From contig NW_017802935.1 in assembly GCF_001625305.1 (NCBI RefSeq), positions 2,487,514-2,551,513 of the forward strand: 64,000 bases of DNA, read 5' to 3'. The position numbers and the translations under genes are program-made. This document shows positions 1 to 13,200 of this stretch, piece after piece. Within the stretch, counting starts at the first letter, position 1; every line of letters starts with the position of its first letter. This DNA is from Branchiostoma belcheri (lineage: Eukaryota > Chordata > Leptocardii > Amphioxiformes > Branchiostomatidae). The notes under the pieces were generated by a model. That model did not search any database. It was given only the letters and a program-made list of their open reading frames with translations, and was not told the DNA's origin.

Positions 1-1550
1 TGAGGTTTTCACACAATCAGTACTACACAAATGGGATGGATAACCAAAGCTACCATGTCAACGTCTGGCAGAGGAAACGACTCCGTGCGGCCTTCAAATC
101 TTCCCCACTCAACAGAATGATGGCCTACCAAAAAGTTTTTTGAAGAGACTGGTCCAATTCGTGAGAGTTTCTCTCAGACTCCTTCCCTTCCGTGCAGGTC
201 CTGTACGGCTGTACGATAATTGTAACCCGGTGGTGTGTTGCGTGGCTTGACAGTGTCACGCACGGAGTCCTGGCAGATGTCCCAGACTCTCACTGTCAAG
301 ATACACCTTATCAGCGCTGAAAATGTGGGCCGATATTAACCCTAAATACGTTCCAGACTCTTTGCGAGGATGTGGATGTTTGTCTTCTCAACCATGGGGA
401 AACCGGCTATTCAGGAAACAAAACAAAATACAACGAAAGACATTTTGATTCGTCGCTAATGTGTCTTTGCAGTTTCAAGTAGGTGATGCTCTATATACAT
501 GTGCGTATCATTGGCTTGAGTCAAACGTATGGAACAGAGTATGGGACGGGTCATATCAGCAAGCAGAAGTAAGTACGTGCATGTAGATGTCCAACTAACA
601 AAAGTTCTTATGTTGAGTTCTAGAATGATACTAGTGGCAGTGTAGTATTTAGTAGACTAGACAACATGCACAGGTTGCCCCTAGTGCAATATCGATATCG
701 TCGACGCCGCTTGCTACTGCACTGCAGCAATACATAAATCACCATTATCGTAATTCTGTAATGTTCTCAGCATGGTGCCTGTGGATCCTGCCTTGACATT
801 CAACTTGGAGTCATCCATGTCACGGAAACTCCTCCGGGGCGACGCAGTGAACTTTGTATTTAAAGCATCTGCTTCTGCATTATATCATGGGAAAGTCAAT
901 GCCTGTAGAGTCTTTAGGAGTAAGGAGTAGTAAGGAGTAAAGGTGGTGACTTTCCGTTGATGAAAGCCAGTCGATTCGAACCGCGACTTCTCACTAAAGT
1001 TCGATGTCGTCGGGTACACTCTTTGCACGGATCTAAATCAGTGTTTACGACCAGAAAACCTCCCGGTCCCTTAAAGCGTGTCCATGCACTTTTAAGCAAC
1101 CGTCCATCACTCCACAAGCGGAGGATTCTAAATTTATTTCTTACGGTTCACGGCTATGATACGATGTTGTAACGAGATGCCAAACTTACCTTGAACTTTT
1201 GCTACAGCTTTATTTGCGGTTTGGCTCGGGCTGGCCCCCTGGTCTCTAGGGCTGTCGGTAGGTAGGTTGGTTTGGAGCCACGCTCCCAGCGCCTGATTCT
1301 TTATAGCAGGTCTCTGCGTCCTAAGTCCTGGATGGTTTCCACTAAATCATTGAGAACACGACAGACGGGAATTCCGATCCCTTGCGAGGTGAGTCCCTGC
1401 CAATGTTGTGGTGTCCCGGAAAGTGGCTCGAGAGGCTCAAGGAACAACACAGGCCATGAGGCTGGAATCGGTCCAAAGCCGTCAGGTACCTCTGGTGCCA
1501 GCCTGTATGCCAGAATCATAGCACGCTAAGCCCAGAGCTAGCCAGTGCGT

Positions 1551-1678
1551 TGCCTGGATGCCAGACCCATAAGACGCATACTGACGGGAGCTGTGGTATA
1601 ATTTCCTTGGGGGAATGTTGGCCTTGAGCCGAGGAACTGACCTGTGTAGGCCCTGGAAAGAGTCTGGTACCCAGGCTA
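1551..1678. mobile_element. TAGCCTGG-family hairpin MITE (degraded copy)
   Basis: The left end reads TGCCTGGATGCCAGAC and the right end AGTCTGGTACCCAGGCTA, which are imperfect inverted repeats. The interior contains GAGCCGAGGAACTGACC and TGTAGGCCCTGG, matching in reverse complement the interior of the better-preserved copy at 39633-39799. It is non-coding and presumably mobilised in trans. Confidence 0.7.
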
Positions 1679-3959
1679 CAGAGTCCATGGGGGAATCAAG
1701 GGACTAACTAGAGGTGATGAGGAACTCGAAGCTTGTTGTTGAGCCTCCGAGCAGTCGCAATCACGTTCGCTCATTGGTCGAGCGGCAAAATGGCTGCCTA
1801 GCAACGGCTAGTCTTGAGTCAGAAGACCCGTGCACAGTGAGACCCGCTTTTCTTTTAAGAAAAAAATTTCGACTACCAGGGGTCACTGACCATGATGTGG
1901 GTCATCGTGACTGTGGGGTCACTGACCGCATACAAGTCGTCATGGAGAGAGGAGACAGTAGTATATAACCCGTACCATCACGTGCAGGCATTTAACGGTA
2001 AATTTTGCGGCACATTCAGGGTTAAACTTGGCGTAGACAGAACCAACTAGGGCACTGGTGCAGACGAACAGGCGAGAGTTGAAGGTTACTGGGTGTCTAA
2101 GTGGAACAGGACGAGCAAGAACTTGGACCCGCGCCTCGGCGGAGTGGTTGAATGTCTGCCGACACAGTCTGACCAAGAGTGGGGGAACATCGTAACATTC
2201 TCTAACTTGTACTGCTTGGAAAAAGCAGACAGGTAGTATAATAAAGAATGTTACGATTTTGGTTCACAGTGTTTGCTTGAAGTTGAAGATCAGAAAAGCA
2301 TGGTTGTGTTCCGACCTACTAGTGAATTGAAAATGAAGGCAAAGCAAGAAACGTACTTTATATATCACTGACTGATATAAAGTTAGCAATGATTTTCAAA
2401 ATGACATTCAAGCCAGCATAGATCTCGTTCTCTTGTTCATTTGTTTTGATCATTCCTCTTAGTACCAACTAGTGGAGTCAGTCCTTTTGCGGTGTTCTTT
2501 TCTGTGCCTTCTCCAACTCTCCAACATTTTTTTGTGTGAGTAGTTCCAGACATCAATGAAGACTAACCTGGCAGGCGTGACAGTTCAGGCCTGATCACAC
2601 CATCGTTGTACGACAGGTTTACGACAACAAATTGCGTACGTTCCTTGGACAGTCTGGGATGTGTTGTACAAAATCCAACTGTCTTGTCAAAGGTTACCGC
2701 AGGACCTTGTCAACAGTCAGTAAATTCTACGACAAAAATAAAACCGCACAATGAATGTTAATGCGGTAGTTTGCTTGGTTTAGTGGTTAGCAACCTTCTT
2801 ATGTACCATGAGGCCGCGCCATAGTTGACTCCTGGTCTAGCCGTTTTGAATTACTACTGGCACGCCATTTGTCGACAAAAGTTCTACAGCCAATATCTAT
2901 TTGTTGGCCAGCCTTAATAGTCTTTGTCTGACAGGGCAGCATTGAATGTACGTCACTAATAAAAGGCAGGATACTAATACGGGTTCACAGACATCCATTA
3001 CAACCATTAGTATGTAATGCGCACTTCAACCGCTAGATGACACCCCTCACACGGGGGCACAGATTTGCCCCTTCAGATAGCACGAATGCCCAGGTCCGTT
3101 GTATGTGTATTACTTTACGCAAAAACATGCAAAAGTGTGGCAAACTTTCTTAAAATGTGTTTTCTTAAATTTTGGGATTAACATTATACATTTCATAGGG
3201 TGCACTGCCTTACATCCATTCTGTAGGGTCGACAAAACTTCACATCTAACCACTGTGGCATCTAACGGAACGTTCAGAAAAACAACACATGTTTTAGAAA
3301 GGGATACACTTAACGTGACTCATATGCCATTAGTTCTTATCTGTTAGTTTTTAACCTCGCTAAGGCGAGCACTAGCCTAGTCCCAACAACAGGGCCGCCC
3401 TGGCCAGAAATGTTTATGTTGTGAAGCTCGGAAACTCGGCTGATAAGCGAGGTTACAATAACAGGATCACGGCTTGTACAGGGGAAGTGTCACGGCTTGT
3501 AGATAGTGAAGAGGAAGACACCAGTTTACACGGTTTAGATACACATCAGTTGTACTGGCTCACTGACACCGTAAATATACGTTTGGTCTTGTCTCCCAAT
3601 ATATTGCAAATATAGCATGATAGATACTGATCACACGACAATATTTTGATATTTTGACAAGTCAAAGTTGCCCAGTTTTTATCCATCAACTGTAAAATCT
3701 ATAGTCAATATTGTTTTGTAAATGTTTTGTTCCGTATCCGCTGACCTTGATGCTTTATGCCAACGTCAATGTCGGTTTCTTTGATGCTTTATGCGAACGC
3801 CGACGCCTGTTTCTAAAAGCTATCTCGTGTTATACGAAAGTTTTTACTATATCATTCTTTTACGCTGTCATTTCTTGTTTTTCTAATGAAGTTGGGCGTT
3901 TCTTGAAGTTTCTTGGAAAGTTTGGAAAAGTTTTGATCTGCCCGCCGATGTCTGCCACC

Positions 3960-4125
3960 TGTTGCGTCCCGCAAACGGCATGATGGGAAACACATGTCAC
4001 GTGATCAAAGGTGTGGTGGAAAATCCAATATGGCGCCTTCCTGCCCACCATAATAATGCATTCGGAGGACTTTGTCGTCATTTCCTTCTCTATTTCCTTC
4101 TTCTGACGAACAATTTAGTATCACG
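3960..4125 (+). promoter_or_regulatory. Probable DIP2 core promoter / 5' UTR
   Basis: This segment immediately precedes the exon 1 ATG. It contains a perfect CACGTG E-box at 3998-4003 and an ATGGCG core in CAATATGGCGCC at about 4027-4037, a YY1-like arrangement often seen at TATA-less transcription starts. No TATA box is evident. The transcription start itself cannot be placed from sequence alone. Confidence 0.4.
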
Positions 4126-4210
4126 ATGTCACAGGCAGCAGTCAACACATCATCTCTACCCCTGGAGATCAGGGCCAAGCTAGCGGAGCTGGAGCTAGAG
4201 CTCTCCGAAG
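4126..4210 (+). CDS. DIP2: DIP2 exon 1 (start codon)
   Basis: Encodes residues 1-28 plus one base: MSQAAVNTSSLPLEIRAKLA followed by ELELELSEG. The LAELELELSEG stretch is the hallmark start of DIP2 proteins. The ATG at 4126 is chosen because vertebrate DIP2 begins at a similar distance from this motif; an in-frame ATG at 4072 would add 18 unconserved residues. The donor at 4211 (GTAGGG) leaves phase 1. Confidence 0.9.
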
Positions 4211-7200
4211 GTAGGGTGTTCCGATCGCCGATCGTTTTTTTTTCTCATGATCGCTCGGGCGGAAAGGGATTCTTGTTTGCCAACAAAACGGACCCTATGT
4301 TCGCTACATATCGAAGTGTGTGTTCTCCGATAGCTGGGTATAAGCCATATTCCATGGGGGTATCTTTTAGATTTCAAGCTAGCTTAAAGATAAGGCGAAA
4401 TTCCTAGGTGTTTTTGTTTTAGAAACCTGTCTGTGTACGAAATCGACAGGCCGGTTTGTTAGTGAAATCGACACAGGCCGGGTAGTGACAGTCTGTGCCG
4501 GTCGGCGAGTGATCATATTTGGCCCGCCGTATTTCCGGGGTTTGTGAGGTGCCGACAGACTTTTTAGATTATCCCCAAGCTTTCTGGCTGGCCAGCGATG
4601 TCATCTCGCCAGACAGCCAAGGCTTCCTGTTATTCCCGTTTCATCTTTTTGCTGTGTCTTGGCTTTCTCGTACGCAATTCATCACAACCGTTACGTTTTG
4701 ACAAGCTGACAGTTTGGCAGAATATTTCGACGTTTTATCAATTTCCCCGCAGCTTGCTTGTCATCCCTGCCGTACACCAAAGTGTCTTTCCGTGGCTGGA
4801 TTACCAATGCGAGCTCTAACCTGCAATCGGCCCCGGTTTAAATCGATACCTTCCCTGAGCCGGGGAAGACAAATTACCACACAGCCTCTGGGACGACCCA
4901 AAATTGCATGAATTAAACCATAAACACCCGACTATCCAGACATCTGCGGGCTCTCATGACCAAAAAAGGCAAAACGGGGACACCAACTAACCCCAGAGGC
5001 TGACTCTGGGAGAATGTAGTCTACCTTGCTTAATTGGTTCGAGCTACTTAATCCAGATGTCAAGTGTAGTCTATTCATCTTCTTTGTAATCCCTACACAC
5101 CAGTCCTTTTAATCTCAGGCTCTGTCCTCTTTTCTGATCTGCTCTGGCCACAGCGAGTCCAATTGTTTGACCAATAGGCTTGACCCCAGCTGTGGAATAC
5201 TGTGTACTGCTGTTTCATTCCCAGGATTTCACTTCTCTAGTGTACAATAGTATCATGGGAGGGCTCCAAATCCACAGCTAGTCCAGGCTTTGAGGCAATA
5301 GCATGCATTAACTCGATTGAGTGCGATCGCCTGGTCGGATTACTGTACTTGATACGCTCAAGATCAATACAGCATTCAGTCCAGGGCTATACAGGCACCG
5401 TAGCCACAAAAGAAACCATCGAAATGTGGTGTGTGATTTGTAGAGTACGACGATGTATGTTTTTGAGCTGTGTCAGACCTTACGCCCCCAGGGAGGGCCA
5501 ATTCCTGCTCATTGTCGCGACCAAGGCTACGGTTTGGCGCTTAACTTAATTTACTTTTGTGTAGCCTCAAGTCCAGCATAATGCTTTCTCTATAAAGCTG
5601 AAAAATCCAAGGTCAATGTTACCGATACGGCGATACCGTTCAAGTATAACATAAACAATTAGTTAAATCGCGATTCTAATCAGTGTTCTGTATAGCGTGA
5701 TATATCCCTATATGACATGTACATATTTTACAGAGTTTAAAGATATCTCTGTGAGTCAGTATCAAAAATAAAAACAGGATGGTGCAGTTCCTGTACAAAT
5801 TGAACTCGAGTTCAAATTCAAACACAAACACAAGGAGGGGTAATAGTCGTAGCATGACATGGCTGGTGTGTCATGGTGCGTTTGTCAGCAGCGGAATCTC
5901 AGTCGGATTAATGGCAGATTCTTCCATCACTGATGAGTTTACACTGGGTCCGCCCTGGGTCTACCCAGCATCTATGGTATGGGGGACGGTTGGGTTCAAA
6001 TTCAAACAGAAAAGCATTGGGAGGGATCAGCCATTCATAAATACTGTAGCCAAGCTCCCGTGGGGTTCATTATGCATAAAATTCCATAAATGTCCTGGAG
6101 TGATTATAAATTATGCTATTGTATAATATCAGCATTAATGGGCTGGGCTGCAAAAATTTGATGCAAAACAAATGGTATGATAATGCATTTTCAAGGTATT
6201 TCTTACAAAATTTACATGAGAAATAAGAAATGATTTCCAATATAAATTCCAATATAGAATACTCATTATTTTTTTACTATTGAAGATCATTGATTCGAAA
6301 AATCTAATGCTATATTTCATGTGTATTTGTTTGCAAATACAAAGGGATATCTTTCCATAAACAGTCCAAAAAGGAGACATAATACATACAGGACCAAGAA
6401 TCATTCTATATATGGTATTTCTCATATCTGGAATATGGTAATGCTTAATTGGAATATCTCAGCATGTAATTTGAATCCTGTTATTCTTTTCCATAATTAG
6501 CCTTATCAACAACTGATGTTAATCTGCCATGATAGGGTGACAAGCTATCAAGAGCCTATTAGCAGCCAGAAGAAAGGGGGTGGTCCTAATTAGCTAGATC
6601 CCAAAATAGAAAAGAAAATAGTCAAATTTGCTAAAAGTAAACCTACACCAAGAAATTAGATACAGTGTTGGAGCAATGCTAGGCCAGAACAATTGAATTT
6701 GTTGGTTCTCAAATGTAAAAGAAAGGTAACATTTTTGATGACACTATTACAGTGATGTTGCTGGTGCTACATGTACATGTATGTAGAAGTTTTGGTAATC
6801 AGATTTTTGTAGAGTCTGTATCTTTTTTGTATGTTTGGATTTGTCTACTTTCTTACAGTGTAGAATCAGCATTGTTTGGTGCTAGAAATGACTGGAGTAT
6901 GCCACAGGCCCCTTATAAGGGTCCCGACCGTTTTGCTCCAGGCTAGTGCCTGTTTTCCATTTGTTACATCCAAGTGACCAAGCCAGGCACAGTTTACATG
7001 GACGGCTAATTTATGGTAGCCTTATCTCTCCCAAACGGTGTGACAACAGTCTACAAGAATGCAGCCTGCAAAATCCCTTCCAAAAGCTGTGCTGGCTCTG
7101 GCATGTGACAAATTTGACATCGCTGTAATCCAGTAGACTTGACGAGGATTGTATTTAGTGTACTAGAATTACAAGCAGTTGACCTTTGTATTTCATACGG

Positions 7201-10200
7201 CATACGACACTCCCTTGGTATAGCTTTGGCTTTTGTAGAAATTGGCTGGTATTAGATTTTGTTACCAGGGTCATACGAGGTCCCAGAAAGTTATAAAAAG
7301 AATTATGACTCTTATTTCACTGTTTTTAGATTCAATATACTCATATAAGGTGGTAATTATCATCCAACATGAGTAAGCTAGCAAGTAGCAGCCATGAATA
7401 TGGTATATAAGATAACCTTCTGACTGCTGAGGTCCCTTCTATGCAACCAAACTTGTATCAGTTACAGCACAACACAGCTTGTGGCAGGTTAAGTTGCTTG
7501 AGAAAAAGATTAGGCCCCTTGGCTGTATCAGCTTGTTTTGCTTGTGTATGAGATCACTATCTAATCACCTGTAATTAGGCATGTTTAATTTCTAGTATTG
7601 CACAGTGTATTTGCATAAATGCCACTCAAGTTACTACTAGTGTGGAAAAATCTTGGTCTTCATTTTGTGCCTTTTGGAGGGCACATATAAATGTAAAGAT
7701 AGTGAAAAGGGTTTATAGCAAATAGTATGTACTGTCAGTACAGTAGTACGTTAGGGAATGTTTGTATTCTTTTGTTAGTTGCCTGTCTGCGAGAGACAAG
7801 TGAGTAAACATACAACTGACTCAGCCAGTCACAGCTTGTGAACCATGAATGCAGGTTTTTAGCTAAGCCAATTTGTCCCTTTGTTGACACCAAAGAGAAC
7901 TGAAGAACTGACTCATGCAATTTTTTTGTTCCTTTGTTTGTCAGCGAAAGATGAAACAAACAAACTGGAAGTTGCATTGTAGCTGTGACAAAATTTATCA
8001 CGTTTGGGTGTAACTATAGGGGATTAGGATGTCTCTTTGAGAACTGGACAAAAGGCCTAAACCGTGTGCATTCAAAGTTACATGTATTTCAGACTAAATA
8101 CCTGAAATTTAAAAGAAGTTCATGGCTCAAAATACTGGGTGACAATTGGAGCTGTGCACCTAATTTTTGACACATGCATGCACCCATGCACCTACTGCAA
8201 GCATCTTTGTCGGTTACGTTGTATGGTAAGAAGTGAGGTAATATTGTATACAGGCATACAATATATTCTTGACATTTAAGCATCAGGAAAAAACTTTTCT
8301 GTAATTACTTTTCTGAGTAAACTGTAGAATTTCAGATTCAAGATCTGAAGAGAAGGTGAAAGGTTTTCTATTAGTTTGCTAACATTCTGTTCTGTTTCAT
8401 TTCATATTGTGCACCTTAAGTTTTCCTGTGCACAAAAATGAATGTCAATCCCTTATAATAGTAATAAACAAGGAATTCCCTTCTTGTGGCCAAACACGAC
8501 AATAGGATGTCTGTTAGACAGGTGCTAACTGGTCTGTAGTCTCCTGAAATCCTTCCTGACAGGTACTGAGTCATGACGTTATTCCAGTCCGCCATGTTTT
8601 TGTTTATTCTTCGTGTAACTCGACAACAGTTCCCGACAGGTGGGCAGGAAATTGGCAGAATTGTAATGTAAGGCCCAGGAAGGAAAATCAGCACTGTCAT
8701 TGAAAAATACCTTACGTCATCTACTACTCATGTGAAGAATTGGTAAGGGTAAATACTGGCACTATAGTCAATACTGTTGCAGAAAGATTGTCATTTCCTT
8801 TTTCCCTAAGGAGGTACAAAATAAGAGCAGAACCAGAGCGTTGAGGAAAAGGATTTCCCTCTTTTTCTACAGGAAATTTCAATTTTAAACTACCTCTCAA
8901 ACTAAAAAGATGTTCTGCAGTTTGGTATTTTGAGCTGATGTCATGGTAGGTTGGTACACAATGATTTCTGTTAGGTGTTAGCATTTCTGTTACCTGAGTC
9001 AATATTTGTTTGTTGCTTCAGGTAAACCATTGCACACTTCTTGGTGAGGTAGAAAAATATGTGGTCGCAAGTGAACACAAGTAAAAAGCTGCATGTAAAG
9101 AGTAGGTTTCCATTTTAATTCTGTAAAGCAGTGTTAATTTTGTTGGGTACTTCTTTGTTAGCTCTGAGTCTCTGACCATACTAATATCCTAAACAGGTAT
9201 TCTGTTTGGAAAAGACTGAAATTTCACCACATTACGACCCAAAACTTTTCCCAGTTGAAATGATTTTTCTAATTTGTAAATTTGTCATATTAGAAATACA
9301 TGTAAATTTATAGCTTGTACAACCAGCTTAGCCCTTGTGTCCATGTGACCATAGTATGGAACAGTTGTAGAGCACACAGGCTAAGACCTGTGTGTCTGAG
9401 TGGTAGAGTGATATCTGTAAAGGCTTGACAGTCATCACTGGTGCATGGAGCTGTACTGTTGGTTCTGACATGCTGACATGACACTGTGGCCTGACTTAGG
9501 ACACTACAAGTCAACAATCTGTGTGTTACGTCATACAAGCATCTTGGGTTATATGTAGTCTAGGTCATCACTAGTATTATGTTGCCTCTACTTTGATATG
9601 CAAGACAATTAGTGCAGGTAAAACGGGAGCTGTGCAGGTATATCTGATGTCTACCTGCACCTAGACTGTACTGGTCCATGTACTGGGTATATACAGGTTA
9701 GTGCAGGTAAACTTGGAACTGTGCTCTGGATGTGGATGATACAAAAAATTAGATACTGATAGTCAGTGCCAATGTTTAGTTGTGTTAGGTTGGTTCAAAG
9801 CCTGTATTTGAAGATTGGTTGTTTCAAAGTGAAATATTATCACTGATATCAGGCCCAAGGATTCTTGGCAAGGTTTACTGGTGCTTCAAACAGTGAGTTC
9901 ACAGTAGTAGTAACACCAGCTGGCAAAATTCCACATCTCACTTGTCCAAAGTACCCACACACCACAACTTGGCCTTGAGTTAGGAATGTCGTGTTTGTTT
10001 TGGTAGCTATTGTGTTAAAATGGACAACTTGAATGGAGAAGTTATGTCCATTCACTACAGCTGGCCACCCTATTGTCTGTATTGTACAGACCAGGCCTGG
10101 TTGTCTACACCACTAAATACTACTCACAAAATGTGGCCCTTTTTGTGTGCTTGGGGATTTTAAACAACAATGATGTATGGTTGCTGTTTATTTTGATTGG

Positions 10201-13200
10201 TTATGTCATTTTGCAGCTGCCAAGTATACTTTGTATGATTAACTCGAAATTAAGCATAGCATTAAAGTATTGTACTTTATATCTAGCCATGTTTTAAGTT
10301 TTTTTTTCTATCTCTGTGATCTTTTGTAGAATTAAATACAAGCTATCATGAACTTGGTATCAGAAGGCTGTTATGCGATTAGGGAATTTTAGCAATATTT
10401 ATTTTTGCTTTTGATTCTAAAAAAGAAAATGTGAAAAACAGTTCCCATTGGGAGAAGGTTATAAACGATGTAAAAATACTTGACCTTGAATCCTATGTAC
10501 CATTTAGCACATGTTGTTTTGTTTTTGTTGTAAGTCCAAGACACATGACATTGTTACTTACCCCTTGTCAGGGCTCGAAATTAACATTGTCCCAGTGTCA
10601 AATGACACTAAATTTTCAGCTCGGGACAATTCAAATTACATTTCGGGACAATTTCGGGGCAATTGGAAAATTCTGAGACTGTCCAAGTCATTTAGGTACA
10701 CAATCCACCCATCCTGCTGCAGGCCGCCGGCAGCCCATAATACTCTGACAAACATTTACATCAAACCAATCAGGGATTCCAAATGTCGGGGAGGGGGGCC
10801 TGGAAGATGGTGCGCGCTCATGATACTATCATTTATATCATACCCGGGCCGCGATAACGTTCGATAACTGGTTCTGGACCGGGCCGTACTTTAAGGTACA
10901 GCCCGGCCTCCATGGTTTCCATAGAACGATTGGAACGGAGTTTCGTCCTAACATCGTGCACCGCTTTCGAAAATTCGAATACAGAATCCAAACGTTGGAA
11001 CTGATGTTGTTGCATTTGAGGGTTTAGGGGCACCAACTTATGGCTCATCTTGCATTGAAAGACGTGTTTTCTTGGGTGGGTTATAATGACATAAATAAAA
11101 TACAACACGGTCCCGACCCTCCCCCGGGCGATACGTAATACCCGTGTTGTATTCTATATGTATTTCCCTACAGTCTGGGAAAAATTATGGACATTTACTG
11201 TACTAATAAAGTGGACAAGTTGTACAAATTGAGTTGTTGTTTTCTTATTGTTGTCATAAACTTAATTCCTGAAAAGCAGATCTGGGACAGTCCATCCTCA
11301 GTTCGGGACAATTGAAATCTATTTTTGGGACAATTCTGGGACAATAGTAAAAAAAGTTAATTTCGAGGCCTGCCTTGTATTGTTACATTGAATAAAACAT
11401 GAGGTGGTAACAGTCAATGATTTGAAAACATGTCAACTGTTTTCAGTCCAAAGTGCAATCATTCCTGTAGTTGTCCATTGTGTCATTTCAGAAGTATGCA
11501 AAGGGTTAGTACATTATGTTTTGTACATTATGTATGTATGGAAGGATAAACTTTCAGTTCAAACAGTACACATTTACAAATGCAATATCAAAGTATGTTA
11601 TAGAGAAGGAAATATGCATGTTTTTTAAAAATCTTATCTCTCATTTTTCTTCTAAGGAAAATGCATTAATATAACAATGCAAGTTGATAACGGACTTACA
11701 AAAACATTACAAGGCTGCTGCCTCCCCTGACATATCTACTGGTGTGTCCCCTTGATTGACAGATGAGGTGGTGAGAAGTGTTTGACCCAGTAGAAGACAG
11801 GTCAGCCTCTCCAGGGGGTGTGTAGGCTTTATAGGTATCTGTATAGCCTATCTAGCAGGATTCATTCAGTGTCATAACTTGTATCCTCAGCATAGCCTCC
11901 CTAGCAGGCTTCGCCCATGTTTTGATATTCAAGAAAATTTCTTGGTTCTGTATAGTTTTCTCAATGATGAAATGATCAGAAAATTGGTATGTATCTATAT
12001 ATTCAGGAAATACAATGTAGCACATAATATACATATGCCCAAAATGTTGGCCACAGATATTCTTAAGGAGGCTGACAGGCTATCTTGTGAACTTGTGTGG
12101 TTTTATCAAACACTGTACAGAATGGTTTGATCATTTGTTGTATTAGCTATGAGACTGAGTGAGTGAGTGAGTGAGTGAGTGAGTGAGTATATTATTATCC
12201 ATACCTCTCTGATTATATATAATCGATAGAATCATAGTAACAAAATGCTGATGTGCCAAACATTTGGTTTTCTGTAATAGAGTCAATTCCGCGTCACCGA
12301 GTGGGTTGTTATTGTCATTATTTAGAAATGTTTTGAATTCTTTGTAATTGTTTGTCTAAGAAATTTCATAATTTGGAAATATTTTGGAAATCTATCTATC
12401 TATAAATCTATCATGTTCTTGATTCAGGAATGATAACGAAAGGTGGCATAAATTTTGCATCTTCTGTAAATGGAGACAAGGTGCAAAGAAAGAACCAAGG
12501 TCTTAAAAACTAATGGGATTTCTTTCTCAGAATATAGAAGCCAGAAATATTGCTGTGAAGTTGGGTTTCTGGGGCAATGCTGGTGGTGTAGTAAATTCTG
12601 TTGTTAATGCACTACTTCTACCTCTACCTGTACTTAGTGTTCTCCATAGGGACATAATGTGAGGTAAAAAATGTCTCCCCTGGCTTTGAGTTCCTGTGAC
12701 TGATCATTTTCATCCAATATTTTCAGCTCAGTCATCTTTGGAACCCAGCCAATTTGCAATCAGTGTTGGAATGCAGTACAGTATATAGAAAATGAAATTT
12801 GTAGACCTGTTTAATTTATGAAGCTGTGGCTTTGGCCACCATAGACAGAAATGATTTTGTATGCAGATCTAGGATTTACTAAAATGTTTTAAATGAGTGG
12901 TAACAATAGGTTTAATGGTCTTTTGTGAGTGCAGCATTGTTCATGGATTGTCATCACAATTGTTATTGTAATAACTCTAATAGAGTCGATCACTCCAGAG
13001 GACAATAACTAACATCAGACAATTAGAATTACTGGTGCATTATGTTGAGTCTTGTTTGATAGCTTTTTAGTTATTGTCATGTACTTCAATTGTTAAAAAT
13101 GATGTCACATTAAAGATGTATTCAACCCTCCCACCATTCATATATTGGACACTCCCTACTTTGATTTTTATGACCTTCTCCAACCCCACCCGTCACATTA

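Larger units (their letters stand above)
1..4125. other. Upstream flank of DIP2, no supported gene
   Basis: No open frame here resembles a known protein; the longest are about 90 codons with no domain-like composition. A degraded hairpin MITE lies at 1551-1678 and a promoter-like segment sits at the right end. The rest is unique-looking, AT-moderate sequence in which I see nothing assignable. Confidence 0.6.

Noticed and set aside
959-1000. Possible tRNA (minus-strand GGTTCGAATC near 970)
   Set aside because: A B-box-like word is present, but no A box at the right distance and no acceptor-stem pairing could be found.
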